Assembly (NCBI GenBank): GCA_035604615.1
Contig: DATNID010000056.1
Coordinates: forward strand, 16,996 to 80,995
DNA length: 64,000 nucleotides
Reading direction: 5' to 3'
From: DATJLY01 sp035604615
Lineage (GTDB): Bacteria; Pseudomonadota; Alphaproteobacteria; ATCC43930; CGMCC-115725
This document shows positions 61,879-64,000 of this stretch, piece by piece. The notes under the pieces were generated by a model. It did no database searches. It saw only the letters and a list, made by a program, of their open reading frames with translations, and was not told the DNA's origin. A program made the position numbers and the translations under genes. Within the stretch, counting starts at the first letter, position 1; each line of letters opens with the position of its first letter.

Positions 61879-61951
61879 CTTCCGGCAACTCTGTTGCGGA
61901 CGTGCGCGAGTTGTGCATCGATAGCGATAACGAGCTTGGGGGAGACGGCAG

Positions 61952-64000
61952 ATGAAAATCAAACGCGGCTTGTATCTTGGCGTGGCGGCGGCCGCCGTCG
62001 CCCTTGGCTTGGCATTCGCACCGGCGCCGGCGAAGGCGCAGCAGAGCGGCGCCGCCGCGGTTCGCATCAACGAACACGACATCGGCGGCGTGGTCACCGG
62101 CGTCCATGGGCCGGAAGCCGGCGTCTGGGTCATCGCCGAGACCAGCGATCTTCCCACCCGCTACATCAAGATCGTCGTCACCGACGATCGCGGGCGCTAT
62201 GTCCTGCCCGATCTGCCGGATGCGAATTACCGCGTGTGGGTGCGCGGCTACGGGCTCGTCGATTCGCCGAAGATGCATGGCGTGCCGGGCACGATGCTCA
62301 ACCTGGGCGCGGTGCCGGCGCCCAATGCCGCCGAGGCGGCGCATTACTACCCGGCGATCTACTGGTACTCGATGCTCAAGATTCCGGACCAGAAGCAGTT
62401 CGGCGGCGGCAGCGCCATTCCGCCCAAGATCACTCAGCAGGAATGGCTGATCGACTTCAAGAACCGCCAATGCATCGGCTGCCATCAGATCGGCCAGGAA
62501 TCGACCCGCACGTTCCCCGCCGCCTTCAGCCATTTCAAGGATTCGGAAGAGGCGTGGATCCGCCGCGTGCAGTCGGGACAGTCCGCGCCGATGATGGTGA
62601 ACCCGCTGGCCGGCGATCTCGGCGGCGTGCCGTTCAAATATCTCGCCAACTGGACCGACTCGATCGCCAAGGGCGCGCTGCCGCCCGCCAAGCCGCCGCG
62701 CCCGCAAGGGGTCGAGCGCAACGTCGTCATCACCATGTGGGAATGGGGCACGCCCAGCACCTACCTTCACGACCTGATCTCGACCGACAAGCGCAATCCG
62801 ACCGTCAATGCCTATGGCCCGCTGTTCGGGTCGCCGGAATATGCGACCGACGACCTGCCGATTCTCGACCCGAAGACCAATACGGTCACGACGTTCCATG
62901 CGCCGGTGCGCGATGCGGACATGCCGGAATCGCTCGGCCCCGGCCATGCCGCCATCGAGAAGCCGCAGATGGCTTCGGCCTATTGGGGCATGGACAAGGT
63001 ATGGACCAACCGGATCAACAATCATAATTCCATGTTCGACTCGCAAGGGCGGCTGTGGCTGACGGCCGCGATCCGCGGGCCGAAGAATCCGGATTTCTGC
63101 AAGAAGGGCTCCGAGCTGCCCTCGGCGCAGGCGTTCCCGCTCGACTCGAGCCTGCGCCAGCTCGCGATGCTCGATCCCAAGACGATGAAGTACACCTTCA
63201 TCGACACCTGCTTCGCCGACCATCACCTGCAGTTCGGCTTCGACGCCAACGACACGCTGTGGACCAGCGGCGGCGGCCCGGTGGTGGGCTGGCTGAACAC
63301 CAAGGAGTTCCTCGCGACCGGCGACGCGGTCAAGTCGCAGGGCTGGACGTCGCTGGTGCTCGACACCAACGGCGACGGCAAGCGCGGCGATTACGTCGAG
63401 CCCAACCAGCCGGTCGATCCCGCCAAGGACAAGCGCATCGGCGGCGGCTACTACGCCATCATGCCGAGCCCGGTGGACGGCTCGGTCTGGGGCACGGTCG
63501 GCGTGTTCGGCGGCGCGGGCGCGGTGGTGCGGCTCGCGCCCGGCGCCAATCCGCCGGCGACGGCGATCGCCGAGATCTACAACATCCCGCTGCCCGGCTT
63601 CGGCCCGCGCGGCGGCGACATCGACAGCAAGGGCGTGGTATGGGTGTCGCTCGCCAGCGGCCATCTCGGCAGCTTCGACCGCTCTAAGTGCAAGGGCCCG
63701 CTTAACGGGCCGAAAGCGACCGGCGATCATTGCCCGGAAGGCTGGACCTTCTACAAATATCCCGGCCCCGGCTTCCAAGGCATCGGCGACAACAGCGCCG
63801 AGGCGAGCTACTACACCTGGGTCGATCAGCACGATGCGGTGGGGCTCGGCAATAACGTACCGATCTCGACGGCGAACGAGAGCGACGGCTTTGCCGCGCT
63901 GGTCAACGGCAAGATGGTGTCGCTGCGCATCCCCTATCCGCTCGGCTTCTACGCCAAGGGGCTCGATGCCCGCATCGACGATCCGAATGCCGGCTGGAAG
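61952..64000 (+). CDS. Periplasmic c-type heme protein with carboxypeptidase-regulatory-like and propeller regions (3' truncated by window)
   Basis: The first 683 residues of a longer protein, open to the window edge. Signal peptide GLYLGVAAAAVALGLAFAPAPAKA (residues 6-29). Residues about 42-105 form a carboxypeptidase-regulatory-like beta-sandwich (DIGGVVTGVHGPEAGVWVIA, RYVLPDLPDANYRVWVRGYG). A single heme c site CIGCH lies at 174-178. From about residue 250 the sequence has repeated blades (STYLHDLIS, SQGRLWLTAAIRG, DANDTLWTSGGGP, DSKGVVWVSLASGHLGSFD) like the Vgb-type or quinoprotein beta-propeller. It may be a dehydrogenase or lyase that passes electrons to the heme. It follows the palindromic repeat, with GGGGGAGACGGC ahead of the ATG. 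Function unknown. Confidence 0.85.
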   Translation, partial: MKIKRGLYLGVAAAAVALGLAFAPAPAKAQQSGAAAVRINEHDIGGVVTGVHGPEAGVWVIAETSDLPTRYIKIVVTDDRGRYVLPDLPDANYRVWVRGYGLVDSPKMHGVPGTMLNLGAVPAPNAAEAAHYYPAIYWYSMLKIPDQKQFGGGSAIPPKITQQEWLIDFKNRQCIGCHQIGQESTRTFPAAFSHFKDSEEAWIRRVQSGQSAPMMVNPLAGDLGGVPFKYLANWTDSIAKGALPPAKPPRPQGVERNVVITMWEWGTPSTYLHDLISTDKRNPTVNAYGPLFGSPEYATDDLPILDPKTNTVTTFHAPVRDADMPESLGPGHAAIEKPQMASAYWGMDKVWTNRINNHNSMFDSQGRLWLTAAIRGPKNPDFCKKGSELPSAQAFPLDSSLRQLAMLDPKTMKYTFIDTCFADHHLQFGFDANDTLWTSGGGPVVGWLNTKEFLATGDAVKSQGWTSLVLDTNGDGKRGDYVEPNQPVDPAKDKRIGGGYYAIMPSPVDGSVWGTVGVFGGAGAVVRLAPGANPPATAIAEIYNIPLPGFGPRGGDIDSKGVVWVSLASGHLGSFDRSKCKGPLNGPKATGDHCPEGWTFYKYPGPGFQGIGDNSAEASYYTWVDQHDAVGLGNNVPISTANESDGFAALVNGKMVSLRIPYPLGFYAKGLDARIDDPNAGWK

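Overview
The window is a high-GC stretch (estimated by eye, about two thirds G+C) from a free-living alphaproteobacterium, most likely a soil or rhizosphere Hyphomicrobiales or Rhodospirillales relative. The evidence is the codon use, a ten-GAF sensor kinase of a style common in Bradyrhizobium-like genomes, two families of palindromic intergenic repeats of the kind seen in those genomes, and the abundance of solute-binding proteins and ring-cleavage or oxygenase genes. No rRNA, tRNA, IS element, integrase, phage gene or CRISPR array was seen. Genes are packed with almost no gaps; no gene-free stretch exceeds 300 bases. Layout: 1-1.8 kb holds the end of a transport and catabolic operon (NitT/TauT-type permease and ATPase, then a dihydrodipicolinate-synthase-family enzyme cut by the window edge), divergent from a 4,5-dihydroxyphthalate-decarboxylase-like protein. 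A cupin and an EamA exporter follow. 4.5-10.2 kb is a complete self-regulated ABC-2 efflux operon (TetR, HlyD, fused double ATPase, two permeases) with a perfect palindromic operator beside a good promoter. 10.3-14.1 kb holds a flavin monooxygenase, an OFA-family MFS carrier with a 41-residue membrane partner, and a zinc alcohol dehydrogenase. 14.2-17.7 kb is a tightly coupled operon VOC protein, flavin monooxygenase, cupin, metal-site-less cupin paralogue, and AAA+ ATPase. It converges on an amidohydrolase that is divergent from a solute-binding protein across a perfect 10-bp inverted repeat. 19.7-25.8 kb holds a VOC protein, an orphan NitT/TauT binding protein and a complete branched-chain amino-acid-type ABC set (livF,G,M,H,K). 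25.9-33.5 kb is a seven-gene minus-strand run: 2Fe-2S and molybdopterin aldehyde oxidase subunits, TauD-type dioxygenase, a frameshifted cupin, a MetE-like methyltransferase, a Bug-type binding protein and an MFS carrier. 33.6-41.6 kb is a mixed region: lytic transglycosylase-like protein, HpaB-type hydroxylase, three orphan binding proteins, 2-hydroxychromene-2-carboxylate-isomerase-like protein, a Rieske oxygenase and a GYD protein. 41.7-50.0 kb is a signalling module: a 2213-residue soluble histidine kinase with ten GAF domains, a single-domain response regulator and a receiver-adenylate cyclase fusion, with related palindromic repeats bracketing the last two genes. 50.2-64 kb returns to catabolism: a Baeyer-Villiger-type monooxygenase, then a binding protein-EutA-bicupin operon facing a hydantoinase B gene and an alpha/beta hydrolase, then fumarylacetoacetate hydrolase, a second Rieske oxygenase, a Gfo/Idh/MocA dehydrogenase and a truncated periplasmic c-heme propeller protein. 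The unifying theme is uptake, oxidation, ring opening and hydrolysis of varied organic acids and aromatics, with many binding proteins that lack local permeases and several oxygenases that lack local reductases. The least explained parts are the double-cupin/AAA+ operon, the EutA-bicupin pair with an orphan hydantoinase B, and the seven-gene oxidase-dioxygenase-MetE-like run.
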